Positions 26,415-33,982 of a DNA stretch of 64,000 nucleotides are shown in pieces. The notes below the pieces were generated by a model that was not told the DNA's origin, did no database searches, and saw nothing but the letters and a program-made list of their open reading frames with translations. The position numbers were made by a program, and so were the translations under genes. The stretch's first letter is position 1; each line of letters starts with the position of its first letter. This DNA comes from an uncultured Flavihumibacter sp. (GTDB lineage Bacteria; Bacteroidota; Bacteroidia; Chitinophagales; Chitinophagaceae): assembly GCA_946482545.1 (NCBI GenBank), contig CAMLRX010000001.1:1-64000 (forward strand). The letters are read 5' to 3'.

Positions 26415-27041
26415 TTACACCAGTCTTTCGCGGAAAGCTTTGCTCAGCGCTTCGGCCTGGGAACTCACATGGAGTTTATCGTAAATATGTTTAATATGCG
26501 TACGCACCGTTTCTATACTGATACCCAGGTCGTTGGCAATGAGTTTGTAACTGTTGCCTTTGGCGAGTGAGTGCAGAATATCTTTTTCGCGAGCGGTCAG
26601 TTGGTAGTCGTTAGGTGAGCCGCTTTGTTGCATGTTCTCGATGACCATTCTTGCAATGGAAGGACTCATAGGCGCCCCGCCCCGCAATACTTCGCGGATA
26701 GAGCCAAGCAGGCGGTCGGAGACGAATTTTTTCAGCAGATAGCCATTGGCACCTGCATACACTGCGTCAAAAACATGGTTGTTGTCATCAAAAACCGTGA
26801 GCATAATAATTTGCACGTCCTTGTTCACCAGACGTATTTTTTTCACGGCTTCAATACCGTTGATGCCGGGCATATCAATATCCATCAGGATCACGTCGGG
26901 GTGAAACATTTCGAGGTGTTCATTCAACCTGGAGCAATCGGGGAAAGCACCGGAAACTGTAAAATCGTCGGTGAGGGCGATGAGGTTGCACAGGCCCTCT
27001 CTTAAACTGGCGTTGTCTTCATAGATCAATATTGAAACCAT
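26415..27041 (-). CDS. NarL/FixJ-type response regulator
   Basis: Cytoplasmic DNA-binding regulator of 208 residues from ATG 27041, which begins the receiver domain directly (MVSILIYEDNASLREGL). The phosphoacceptor is Asp54 (VILMDIDMPGI), and the conserved Thr and Lys appear in IIMLTVFDD and YLLKKF. A LuxR-type helix-turn-helix closes the protein (LTAREKDILHSLAKGNSYKLIANDLGISIETVRTHIKHIYDKLHV). It is 56 bp downstream of a HisKA_3 kinase on the same strand and is surely its partner. Targets are not evident from the sequence. Confidence 0.95.
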   Translation of the reverse strand: MVSILIYEDNASLREGLCNLIALTDDFTVSGAFPDCSRLNEHLEMFHPDVILMDIDMPGINGIEAVKKIRLVNKDVQIIMLTVFDDNNHVFDAVYAGANGYLLKKFVSDRLLGSIREVLRGGAPMSPSIARMVIENMQQSGSPNDYQLTAREKDILHSLAKGNSYKLIANDLGISIETVRTHIKHIYDKLHVSSQAEALSKAFRERLV

Positions 27042-27097
27042 TCTACTGTATTTGGTTTGTAACTTACTATTTGTTCTTCCCGGCACCAATACCCTAA

Positions 27098-28357
27098 TCA
27101 GGTGAAGGGCACTTCGAGACAGATCGATGTTCCTTTTTCGGGTACGGCATCCATAATCAGCGCGCCACCCAGTTCGCCTGCCCGCACCTGCATGTTGCGG
27201 AGTCCGTTGCCGGAATATTCCAGTGAGGGATCGAAAGAACAGCCGTTGTCGGAGATGCAGAGCCGGAAGCTTTTTTCAGAAGACTCGAAACTCACTACAA
27301 ATTCATTACCCCTGCTGTATTTCACCATATTGTTCAGGGCCTCTTTGTACACGAGGTAAACATTCTTGCGCTGTTCCAGGTTCAGTTTTACTTCTTCCAT
27401 CGCGGCCTCGTTGCGGAAATGGTAAGCGATCTGCATGGGCTCCAGCATTTCGGCGGCCAGTTCCTTCATGCGGATCAGCAGTTTGCAGAACGTATCGTTC
27501 GCTGGGTTGATGGCCCATACAATATCGCTCATACTCTCCATGAGTCCGGCTGAATATTCCCTGATGCGGTGCAGGTGGTTGTTCAATGCCGGAGGATCAT
27601 CCATCTGTTGCAGGGCCACTTTACTGAGGATATTAATGGAGGTGAGCGTTGAACCCATTTCATCGTGCAGGTCGCGGGCGATTTTCGCGCGGAGCTGCTC
27701 TTCGATCAGGAAACGGGAAATACGTACGGCGCAGAGATCAGCCACATTCCGCAGTAACTTTTCATGGTAAAGTGTATAAAATCCTTTTTTCGGATGTTCC
27801 GTATCGATTACCCCAAACAAAGCGCCATCGATGATGATGGGCACGGCCAGTTCAGCCAGACGCAACTGTTCATCCACGATATACCTTTCATCTTTGGAAG
27901 TATCCTGTATACGTTCCGCTTTCATGGTTTCCGCCACACTGCCAACAATCCCTTTCCCCAGCGGTATTTCTATGGGGTTGAGTATTTCCTTTTTGTGCGG
28001 ATTCTTCGGACCACAGGCAGCTTTCTGCACCAGCACTTTTCTTCCCGGATCATACTGATAGATCACACAATCCCTGAAACCCGGCAGGAGCAATACATTG
28101 CGGGCGATTTCCCAGAAGATATCCTCCACGCTTGATCTGCCATACAATGAAGTCGCGAAACGGTTGAGTGTTTTCTCCAGCAGTATCTTTTCCCGCAGTG
28201 ACCTGATCCACCAGAAAACAGCCACGGCCGCCAATAATATGATCAGGAAGAGCACCCAGTCGCGGCGGAACGAAGGCAATACAAAAAGGAACTCATCTGC
28301 ATGCAGCAATATGCAGCGGAATAAATGGGGAGCAGGTATGGTTTGAAGTGGATTCAA
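27098..28357 (-). CDS. NarX/DesK-type sensor histidine kinase with GAF domain
   Basis: Kinase of 419 residues. A single membrane helix (VLFLIILLAAVAVFWWI, about 35-51) is followed by a GAF sensor (about 60-215, IPLGKGIVGSVAETMKAERIQDTSKDERYI). The HisKA_3 dimerisation helix has His231 in ARDLHDEMGSTLTSINIL, and a HATPase domain follows (NNMVKYSRG; SGNGLRNMQVRAGELGG). No ATG lies near the N-terminus: the longest frame begins with TTG at 28357, after an in-frame stop 12 bp upstream. The true start could also be the GTG of Val35. It pairs with the downstream NarL-type regulator and diverges from the sigma factor gene. Confidence 0.9.
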   Translation of the reverse strand: MNPLQTIPAPHLFRCILLHADEFLFVLPSFRRDWVLFLIILLAAVAVFWWIRSLREKILLEKTLNRFATSLYGRSSVEDIFWEIARNVLLLPGFRDCVIYQYDPGRKVLVQKAACGPKNPHKKEILNPIEIPLGKGIVGSVAETMKAERIQDTSKDERYIVDEQLRLAELAVPIIIDGALFGVIDTEHPKKGFYTLYHEKLLRNVADLCAVRISRFLIEEQLRAKIARDLHDEMGSTLTSINILSKVALQQMDDPPALNNHLHRIREYSAGLMESMSDIVWAINPANDTFCKLLIRMKELAAEMLEPMQIAYHFRNEAAMEEVKLNLEQRKNVYLVYKEALNNMVKYSRGNEFVVSFESSEKSFRLCISDNGCSFDPSLEYSGNGLRNMQVRAGELGGALIMDAVPEKGTSICLEVPFT

Positions 28358-28432
28358 TACAACAGATCACGACCTCGTAAATTTAATCAATTAGGGCCGG
28401 AAAGCCACCTGTTATCCTTAACTTGCCCGGAA

Positions 28433-28993
28433 ATGGGCGCCTCCCCAAGATATGAACTTGAACCGCAGGAATGGATCAGCCGTTATGCCGATCTGCTCTA
28501 CAGCTATACCCTGGCAAGGGTGAAACCGGCTGAAACCGCACAGGACATTGTGCAGGATACTTTTTACAGCGCTTTCCGGGCAAAGGAACAATTCAACGGC
28601 ACAGCATCGGAGCAAACCTGGCTGTTCGCCATCTGCCGCAACAAAATCATTGACCATTTCAGGAAACTGAACCGGTCGCTGGAGATTTTACAGGCTGAAC
28701 ATGCTATTTATTTTGATGAAGCCGATCACTGGAAAAAGGAACAATATCCAAAAGCCTGGCCAGCGGCTGCAGATGGGGCGCTTTATGGAAAAGAATTCAT
28801 GGCAATTCTGCACCGTTGCCGGAAAAAATTGCAGGAAGTGCAGGAAGCCGTTTTTGTGCTGAAATACCTAGAAGATATGAGCAGTGAAGAAATTTGTAAG
28901 GTTTTAGCGATCAGTCCGTCTAATTACTGGGTACTGATGCACCGGGCAAAACTAAACCTGCGCCGCTGCATAGAAAAAAACGGATGGAAATGA
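28433..28993 (+). CDS. Sigma-70 family RNA polymerase sigma factor (ECF-like)
   Basis: Protein of 186 residues from ATG 28433; longer frames would run into the divergent kinase gene. Region 2 is ISRYADLLYSYTLARVKPAETAQDIVQDTFYSAFRAKEQFNGTASEQTWLFAICRNKIIDHFR, and region 4 is LQEVQEAVFVLKYLEDMSSEEICKVLAISPSNYWVLMHRAKLNLRRCI. Its last 10 bp overlap the start of a small zinc-finger-like gene, the usual arrangement for an ECF sigma factor with its anti-sigma factor. It is distinct from the FecR-linked sigma factor at 60985 and has no SusC partner nearby. The signal it serves is unknown. Confidence 0.92.
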   Translation: MGASPRYELEPQEWISRYADLLYSYTLARVKPAETAQDIVQDTFYSAFRAKEQFNGTASEQTWLFAICRNKIIDHFRKLNRSLEILQAEHAIYFDEADHWKKEQYPKAWPAAADGALYGKEFMAILHRCRKKLQEVQEAVFVLKYLEDMSSEEICKVLAISPSNYWVLMHRAKLNLRRCIEKNGWK

Positions 28994-29235
28994 AAGGAAA
29001 AAACGGGCTGATGCTCACGTGCAGTGAAGCTACCGATTATGTTTCTCGGCTGGAAGAAGGGAAACTGAGTTTCTCCCAACGGGCAAAGTTACGGCTGCAC
29101 CTGTTGCTCTGTCACCTTTGCAGGAAGTTCAGTGTGCAGAACGGCATTATCATCCGTATGGCAGGAAAGGAACAACGGGAAGAAACGCTTCCTCCGCAGG
29201 TGAAAAAAGCCTGGGAAGAAGCGTTAAAAAACTGA
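28984..29235 (+). CDS. Small anti-sigma factor-like protein with zinc-finger motif
   Basis: Protein of 83 residues overlapping the sigma factor gene by 10 bp. The segment LTCSEATDYVSRLEEGKLSFSQRAKLRLHLLLCHLCRKF resembles the HC2-type anti-sigma zinc finger, with His and two Cys in HLLLCHLCRKF and a Cys at the start. There is no membrane segment, so it would act in the cytoplasm by binding the sigma factor. ATG 28990 two codons later is an equally good start. The stop lies 1 bp from the converging stop of the peroxiredoxin-like gene. Confidence 0.75.
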   Translation: MEMKGKNGLMLTCSEATDYVSRLEEGKLSFSQRAKLRLHLLLCHLCRKFSVQNGIIIRMAGKEQREETLPPQVKKAWEEALKN

Positions 29236-29236
29236 G

Positions 29237-29821
29237 TTAAAGGTGTGAAAGTATTTCCTTCACGCTGGGCCTTTTCCGGTAATCCATATCGAAATACCGG
29301 TAAATAATTTTTCCTTTCTCATCAATGATGTACACGGCGGGAACCGGGAGGTTGGCACCATTCTCTCCATTCACTTCCGTGAGATCGATCTTGAATTTCT
29401 TATACTGGTCGATCGTTTTTTGTTCTACCGGGAAAGCCACTTTATAGGCCTGCATGATCTTCAGTCCCTGGTCGTGAAGAATGGGGAAGTCTGCCTTTGT
29501 TTTGGCCACGGTTTTTGTGATGTTCTCCTGCTTTTCCGGTGTAATGGCCCAGATTGCGGCGCCTTTTTCCAGGATCAAAGCTGAAGAGTCCTGCAGGGCA
29601 GACAACTGCCGGTTGCAATATGGGCACCACTCACCACGGTAGAACACAAGCACCACTTTCCCTTTTTTTAATGCGCTGCTAAGTTGTAATTTTTGTCCAT
29701 CGCCGGTGCTGGCCGCAAAGTCTGGCGCGGCATCGTTCACCAGCAACCCAGATGGATCATTCTGGGCAAAAAGAACTGTTCCGAACAATAAGGCTAAAAC
29801 AAGACTGGATAACTTTTTCAT
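29237..29821 (-). CDS. Secreted AhpC/TSA-type peroxiredoxin-like protein
   Basis: Thioredoxin-fold protein of 194 residues with signal peptide KKLSSLVLALLFGTVLFAQ, so it acts in the periplasm. The active site is Cys66 and Cys69 in YRGEWCPYCNRQ. Strands typical of AhpC/TSA follow (AIWAITPEKQENITKTV, LPVPAVYIIDEKGKIIYRYFDMDYRKRPS). The WCPYC spacing fits a thiol-disulfide or peroxiredoxin-like redox role. It diverges from a DoxX-like gene across a 97-bp gap that contains an inverted repeat. Confidence 0.9.
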   Translation of the reverse strand: MKKLSSLVLALLFGTVLFAQNDPSGLLVNDAAPDFAASTGDGQKLQLSSALKKGKVVLVFYRGEWCPYCNRQLSALQDSSALILEKGAAIWAITPEKQENITKTVAKTKADFPILHDQGLKIMQAYKVAFPVEQKTIDQYKKFKIDLTEVNGENGANLPVPAVYIIDEKGKIIYRYFDMDYRKRPSVKEILSHL

Positions 29822-29862
29822 GAAACTTTTTAAATGTTTGTAATGAATACGCCCGGTTGAAG

Positions 29863-29890
29863 AAAACCTTACACCGCATTGTAAGGTTTT
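29863..29890. promoter_or_regulatory. Inverted repeat between divergent redox-related genes
   Basis: AAAACCTTACA (29863-29873) and TGTAAGGTTTT (29880-29890) form a perfect 11-bp inverted repeat with a 6-bp centre. It lies between the start codons of the peroxiredoxin-like gene (minus) and the DoxX-like gene (plus). ACCTTAC-N8-GTAAGGT resembles operators of the MerR class. As both genes are transcribed away from it, a terminator role is unlikely. No MerR gene is visible in the window. Confidence 0.5.
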
Positions 29891-29918
29891 TTGCTACCAG
29901 CCGTATTCACCTTAAAAA

Positions 29919-30326
29919 ATGAACACCAAACTCCTCTGGGTACTGCGCATACTGCCCGCAGTGGTATTGCTGCAAACTTTATACTTCAAGTTCAGCGCAG
30001 CGCCCGAATCGGTTTACATCTTTTCCACCATGGGCATGGAACCCGGTGGACGCCTGCTCACCGGTGTACTGGAATTGCTGGCCGCGCTCCTGTTGTTATG
30101 GCCCCGGTTCACCGCCTGGGGAGCCTTGCTGGGCTCGGGTCTCATGTGCGGCGCTTTGCTGGCGCACTTTACTGTATTGGGAATAGTCGTCATGGACGAT
30201 GGTGGACTCCTTTTTTTCTATGCGTGTATGGTATTGTCCGCCTGTACCGCTTTGCTTGCGCTGGTGAAAAACAACAATCCCGCGATGCTTTTTTTCCGTA
30301 GATTTAGTCAGAACAAATCAGTGTAA
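29919..30326 (+). CDS. DoxX-like membrane protein
   Basis: Small inner-membrane protein of 135 residues with four predicted helices: LLWVLRILPAVVLLQTLYFKFS, LTGVLELLAALLLLWP, AWGALLGSGLMCGALLAHFTVLG and LLFFYACMVLSACTALLALV. The VVLLQTLYFKFSAAPES opening and ELLAALLLLWP are typical of the DoxX/MauE-like group, often linked to thiol or quinone redox chemistry. It diverges from the periplasmic peroxiredoxin-like gene and is followed 14 bp later by the DinB-like gene. The function is not established. Confidence 0.8.
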   Translation: MNTKLLWVLRILPAVVLLQTLYFKFSAAPESVYIFSTMGMEPGGRLLTGVLELLAALLLLWPRFTAWGALLGSGLMCGALLAHFTVLGIVVMDDGGLLFFYACMVLSACTALLALVKNNNPAMLFFRRFSQNKSV

Positions 30327-30340
30327 AACTTCTATTCTAT

Positions 30341-30844
30341 ATGACCGGTATTCAACATGCCCTTGGTATTGTATTCCACCAACTCAATCATCTTTTACAA
30401 CATTTGCCGGCCCATCATTACAAACAAGCCTGTCACACCTTAATGGGCGCTTCCATCGGGCAGCACACCAGGCATATCATCGAAATGATGCAGTGCCTGG
30501 CGGAAGGATACCTTTCCGGCACCGTGAACTATGAGAACAGGAAACGTGATCTCTTGCTGGAAACCTGTATTCAAACGGCAAAAGACACCCTCGGGAAAAT
30601 CGAGGCCAGCCTGCCTTCACAAGACAAAGCCATACAACTGGAGGTGCGCTACCATCCCGACAGCCAGGAACATACGGTGATCCAGACCAATTATTTCCGG
30701 GAACTGATCTACAATATTGAACACGCCATTCACCACATGGCGCAGATCAGAACAGGGGTGCAGGAAGTCGCGCCCATTGAATTGCCCTCTTCTTTCGGCG
30801 TGGCCTCATCCACTCTAAAATACCGGGAGCAATGTGCACAGTAA
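30341..30844 (+). CDS. DinB-like four-helix metalloprotein
   Basis: Protein of 167 residues. Histidines in GQHTRHIIEMM and in NIEHAIHHMAQIRTG match the metal-binding triad of the DinB/YfiT superfamily, whose members include thiol-dependent transferases of low-molecular-weight thiols. The last 13 bp overlap the start of the NRDE gene, so the two are probably translated together. The specific reaction is unknown. Confidence 0.85.
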   Translation: MTGIQHALGIVFHQLNHLLQHLPAHHYKQACHTLMGASIGQHTRHIIEMMQCLAEGYLSGTVNYENRKRDLLLETCIQTAKDTLGKIEASLPSQDKAIQLEVRYHPDSQEHTVIQTNYFRELIYNIEHAIHHMAQIRTGVQEVAPIELPSSFGVASSTLKYREQCAQ

Positions 30845-31569
30845 CTTTTGTTCCGGGAGATAACGGTGTTTTACTGGGCTCAAGCAGGGATGAAAACACG
30901 GGGAGAACGCCCGCTTTATCACCGCAATGGTATGGTTCATCCGGCAAACGATTGCTTTATCCCAGGGATCCAAAAGGCGGAGGCACCTGGATCGCGATGG
31001 GTGAGAACGGCCACACGGGTATATTGCTGAACGGCGCGTTCATTAAACACGAATACCGCCCCCCCTATTCCCGGAGCCGGGGCACCATCCTCCCTGCCAT
31101 ATTGCTGCATGAAGACCCTGTAATGGCATTCCGTAACCTCCCTCTTGCAGGTGTGGAGCCCTTTACCATTGTGTTGTATGGAAACAATACCTTGTTTGAA
31201 TGCAGGTGGGATGAAAAGGTCCGGCATATCTGTGAACTGGATGCGGCAACCGCGCACATCTGGTCATCGGCCACACTCTATGATGAAACGATGGCATCGG
31301 AGCGGAGAAGCTGGTTCAATACCTGGCTCACGCAGCATCCGGCTACTTCCGCGGATGCACTGCGCAAATTCCATCTTACGGGAGGCATGGGTGCCGATAC
31401 GGCTTATACCATCCGGATGGAACGCGAAACATCTATGCGCACGGTAAGCATCACTATTGTTGCTATCACCTCCGCTTCCGCGTCTATGCGATATACTGAC
31501 CTGCTGAACGAAGCGCAGACGGAACTCAGTTGCCTTCACGCAACGGCTGCGGCTTCCGCGGACGTATAA
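30832..31569 (+). CDS. NRDE/TANGO2 family protein
   Basis: Protein of 245 residues starting with MCTVTF, where Cys2 becomes the N-terminal nucleophile expected in this Ntn-hydrolase-like family, followed by the signature LLGSSRDENTGRTPAL (an SRDE variant of NRDE). TWIAMGENGHTGILLNG is a further family block. The biochemical role of the family is not settled; the eukaryotic member TANGO2 has been linked to Golgi organisation and lipid or haem handling. Its 3' end overlaps the converging NADH dehydrogenase gene by 44 bp. Confidence 0.88.
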   Translation: MCTVTFVPGDNGVLLGSSRDENTGRTPALSPQWYGSSGKRLLYPRDPKGGGTWIAMGENGHTGILLNGAFIKHEYRPPYSRSRGTILPAILLHEDPVMAFRNLPLAGVEPFTIVLYGNNTLFECRWDEKVRHICELDAATAHIWSSATLYDETMASERRSWFNTWLTQHPATSADALRKFHLTGGMGADTAYTIRMERETSMRTVSITIVAITSASASMRYTDLLNEAQTELSCLHATAAASADV

Positions 31570-32806
31570 TCAACCTGAGCGTCGGGTCGTTTGTAATGAA
31601 CGACCAGAACCAGTTGTAAGCCAGTTTTGCTTTATTGCGGTAACCGGCAATGGGAATGATGTGAATGAACAGCCATACGAACCAGGCGAAGATTCCTTTA
31701 AAGAAGGCTTTCGGCAGGTCCACCACAGCTTTGAATTTAGAGATAATGGCCATACTGCCTTTATCGTTGTAGGTGAATGGTTTGGGCTGTCCGCCTTTCT
31801 CCATGATGGTGAGGTTCTTTGCAAGCAGAACGCCCTGCTGGATGGCTACCTGTGCCAGTTGCGGGTGTCCGTTAGGGAAAGCGGGATCGGAAGTTTGAAA
31901 ACACAGATCTCCCAGGGCGAAGACATTTTGCGTGCCTTTCACCCGGTTCAGTTCATCTACCAAAACCCTTCGTCCCCGACCAATATTTTCCGCGGGCAAA
32001 CCGGGTACTTCCCGGGCGATCACTCCTGAGGCCCAGATGAGCGTTGGTGTGGGAATGGTGCGCCCGTCGGCCAGCAACACTTCTCCGTTGGTATAATCTT
32101 TTACAGGGGTATTAAGGATGATGTTCACCCCCAGTTCCTGCAATACTTTATAAGCTTCTTCCTGCGATTTTTTACTCATGGGCCCCAGCAGCGCCTTTCC
32201 AGCATCTACCAGGTAAATATTGGAATGTATGCCACGAATTTCGGGGTAATCTTTGGCGCCCACGTTCCTTCCCATTTCCGCCAGCATACCCGCCAGTTCC
32301 ACCCCGGTGGGGCCGCCGCCAGCAATCACCACATTGAGCGCTTTCTCCCTTTCTTTCAGATCGCTGATGCGTGTGGCCTTTTCGATATTAAGGAGCAGAC
32401 AGTTGCGCAGGTGGAGCGCATCATCGATGGTTTTCATCGGCAATGCCCCTTTCTGTACATTCTCCATTCCGAAATAATTAGATTCCGTGCCCAGGGCCAG
32501 CACCAGGTAATCGTAGGAGATATTGCCCGTTTCCGTTTCAATGTAATTTCCGGCAGTATCCACCCGCAGCAAACTGCCCAGGTGGAAGCGAAGGTTGTTC
32601 TTGTGCTGGAACATCTTACGGAAGGGATAACTGATGTTGGAAGGCTCGATAAAGGCCGTTGCCACCTGGTAGATGAGCGGAGGAAAGAAATGGTAGTTGT
32701 TTTTATCTACCATCAGCACGTCAAAATACGGATTATCCGTCAGTTTTTTAACGAGATTAAGCCCTGCAAAACCACCACCCACAATCACCACTTTCTTCTT
32801 TGCCAT
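31526..32806 (-). CDS. ndh: Type II NADH:quinone oxidoreductase
   Basis: Membrane-associated flavoprotein of 426 residues that passes electrons from NADH to quinone without pumping protons. The FAD-binding GGGFAGLNLVKKL is at the start and the NADH-binding VVIAGGGPTGVELAGMLAEM in the middle. NVFALGDLCFQ precedes the quinone-site motif AQVAIQQG. C-terminal amphipathic and hydrophobic helices (AFFKGIFAWFVWLFIHIIPIAGYRNKAKLAYNWFWSF) anchor it to the inner membrane, as in other Bacteroidota homologues. Confidence 0.95.
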   Translation of the reverse strand: MAKKKVVIVGGGFAGLNLVKKLTDNPYFDVLMVDKNNYHFFPPLIYQVATAFIEPSNISYPFRKMFQHKNNLRFHLGSLLRVDTAGNYIETETGNISYDYLVLALGTESNYFGMENVQKGALPMKTIDDALHLRNCLLLNIEKATRISDLKEREKALNVVIAGGGPTGVELAGMLAEMGRNVGAKDYPEIRGIHSNIYLVDAGKALLGPMSKKSQEEAYKVLQELGVNIILNTPVKDYTNGEVLLADGRTIPTPTLIWASGVIAREVPGLPAENIGRGRRVLVDELNRVKGTQNVFALGDLCFQTSDPAFPNGHPQLAQVAIQQGVLLAKNLTIMEKGGQPKPFTYNDKGSMAIISKFKAVVDLPKAFFKGIFAWFVWLFIHIIPIAGYRNKAKLAYNWFWSFITNDPTLRLIIRPRKPQPLREGN

Positions 32807-32937
32807 ATCTGTTGATTTTAGGAATGAACTTTCAAAAACCGTTCTACCGGCTTTGTTGGGGGATATGTAAAGGTAGGGTGGGTTTCAGGGAAAAACGACA
32901 CACAATTTGGTGATTTTGTGTAGCATTTTACTACGGG

Positions 32938-33867
32938 TCAGGGACTGGTGCGCAGGAATTCAAGGTACTGGTTAAAAAAAGGCGAAACAGGTTCCCCGGG
33001 CGCGGCGGCCCGCACAATATCTTCTACTTTCGCCAGACTTTCGGCCCTTACCGCGGCTACTTTTTTAGGTGCAAAAGGGTATGCTTTCGCCGCCATTTTT
33101 TTATCACTTGCAGAGAGTTTATTGTTGGGCGCGATAAAGCAGGGCGAAGCCTTTCCTTTTACGAACATCCAGGCGGGGAAGGAATAGTGCATCACCGATT
33201 TCCGGTCGTGGAGGGAATAGGTAAGTCCGCCACCGGGCATCTCTTTCATATTATGGTTCACGGTAGCCTTCGACCAGTTATTGGGTGGACCGCCCAGGTA
33301 TTTGTAAAGTTTGGGCCAATCGAAAGCACATTCCGCATCCGGCGACTGGTGCTCGTGGTGGAAACCGAGTGCATGGCCGAATTCATGCAATACGGTCGCC
33401 TCCCAGCCATCGGGAAGCATTTTGTCAAAGCCCTCATAATTCATAGTAATCTCCCCTTTCGGGGCGATGTCCTCATCTTTGGAATCGGTGCCTATCAGGG
33501 ACCAATACCCGTTGTAAGAGAAACCAATCCTGATATGGGAAGCGTCATTCTTTCGCCACTTGCGGTATTGCTTTGTCTGCTTATTGTAGCCGAAATCAAA
33601 CTGAATATTGGCGTGCGCGCTCCACAAGGCGGCTACTGTCGCAATCTTTTTGTGGAGTGCAGGGTCGCCACCTTTGAAACTCACTTTTAATACGCCGGGC
33701 TGCCAGAGTTTGAGGTCCTCGAATACCAATTCAACAGCATGTCCACCGGGGAAAGACGGAGCATTCCTGCGTCGGGCGGCATCGCGCTGCTCCATGCGCG
33801 CCTTCATGAAGTCCGGATACCCTTCCATAACGGGTACGGCTTCCTGGTTGCGGGTTTGTTTTGCCAT
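32938..33867 (-). CDS. Astacin-like (M12A-type) zinc metallopeptidase without signal peptide
   Basis: Metzincin of 309 residues from ATG 33867. The extended zinc motif HExxHxxGxxHE is complete (His161, Glu162, His165, His171; HEFGHALGFHHEHQSP), and the Met-turn is SVMHYSF with Met226. An upstream in-frame extension would cross the start of the divergent GH78 gene and gives no convincing signal peptide, so ATG 33867 (MAKQTRNQEAVPVMEGYPDF) is preferred. Astacin-type enzymes are normally secreted and made as zymogens. Export here would need a non-Sec route or a missed start. No T9SS C-terminal domain is evident. Confidence 0.88.
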   Translation of the reverse strand: MAKQTRNQEAVPVMEGYPDFMKARMEQRDAARRRNAPSFPGGHAVELVFEDLKLWQPGVLKVSFKGGDPALHKKIATVAALWSAHANIQFDFGYNKQTKQYRKWRKNDASHIRIGFSYNGYWSLIGTDSKDEDIAPKGEITMNYEGFDKMLPDGWEATVLHEFGHALGFHHEHQSPDAECAFDWPKLYKYLGGPPNNWSKATVNHNMKEMPGGGLTYSLHDRKSVMHYSFPAWMFVKGKASPCFIAPNNKLSASDKKMAAKAYPFAPKKVAAVRAESLAKVEDIVRAAAPGEPVSPFFNQYLEFLRTSP

Positions 33868-33982
33868 AGCAATGATTTTTAAGGATGCTACCAACCGCTT
33901 AACCAGCATTGTGAATGCAATGTAAATGTAAGACCATTTACCGGCACAATTCATAACTTGGGTAATACCTCCACTGATTTTT

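Noticed and set aside
32899..32922. Possible terminator hairpin after the metzincin gene (ACACAA/TTGTGT followed by TTTTT)
   Set aside because: Only 6 AT-rich base pairs with a 10-nt loop and a 4-nt gap before the T-run; too weak to call.
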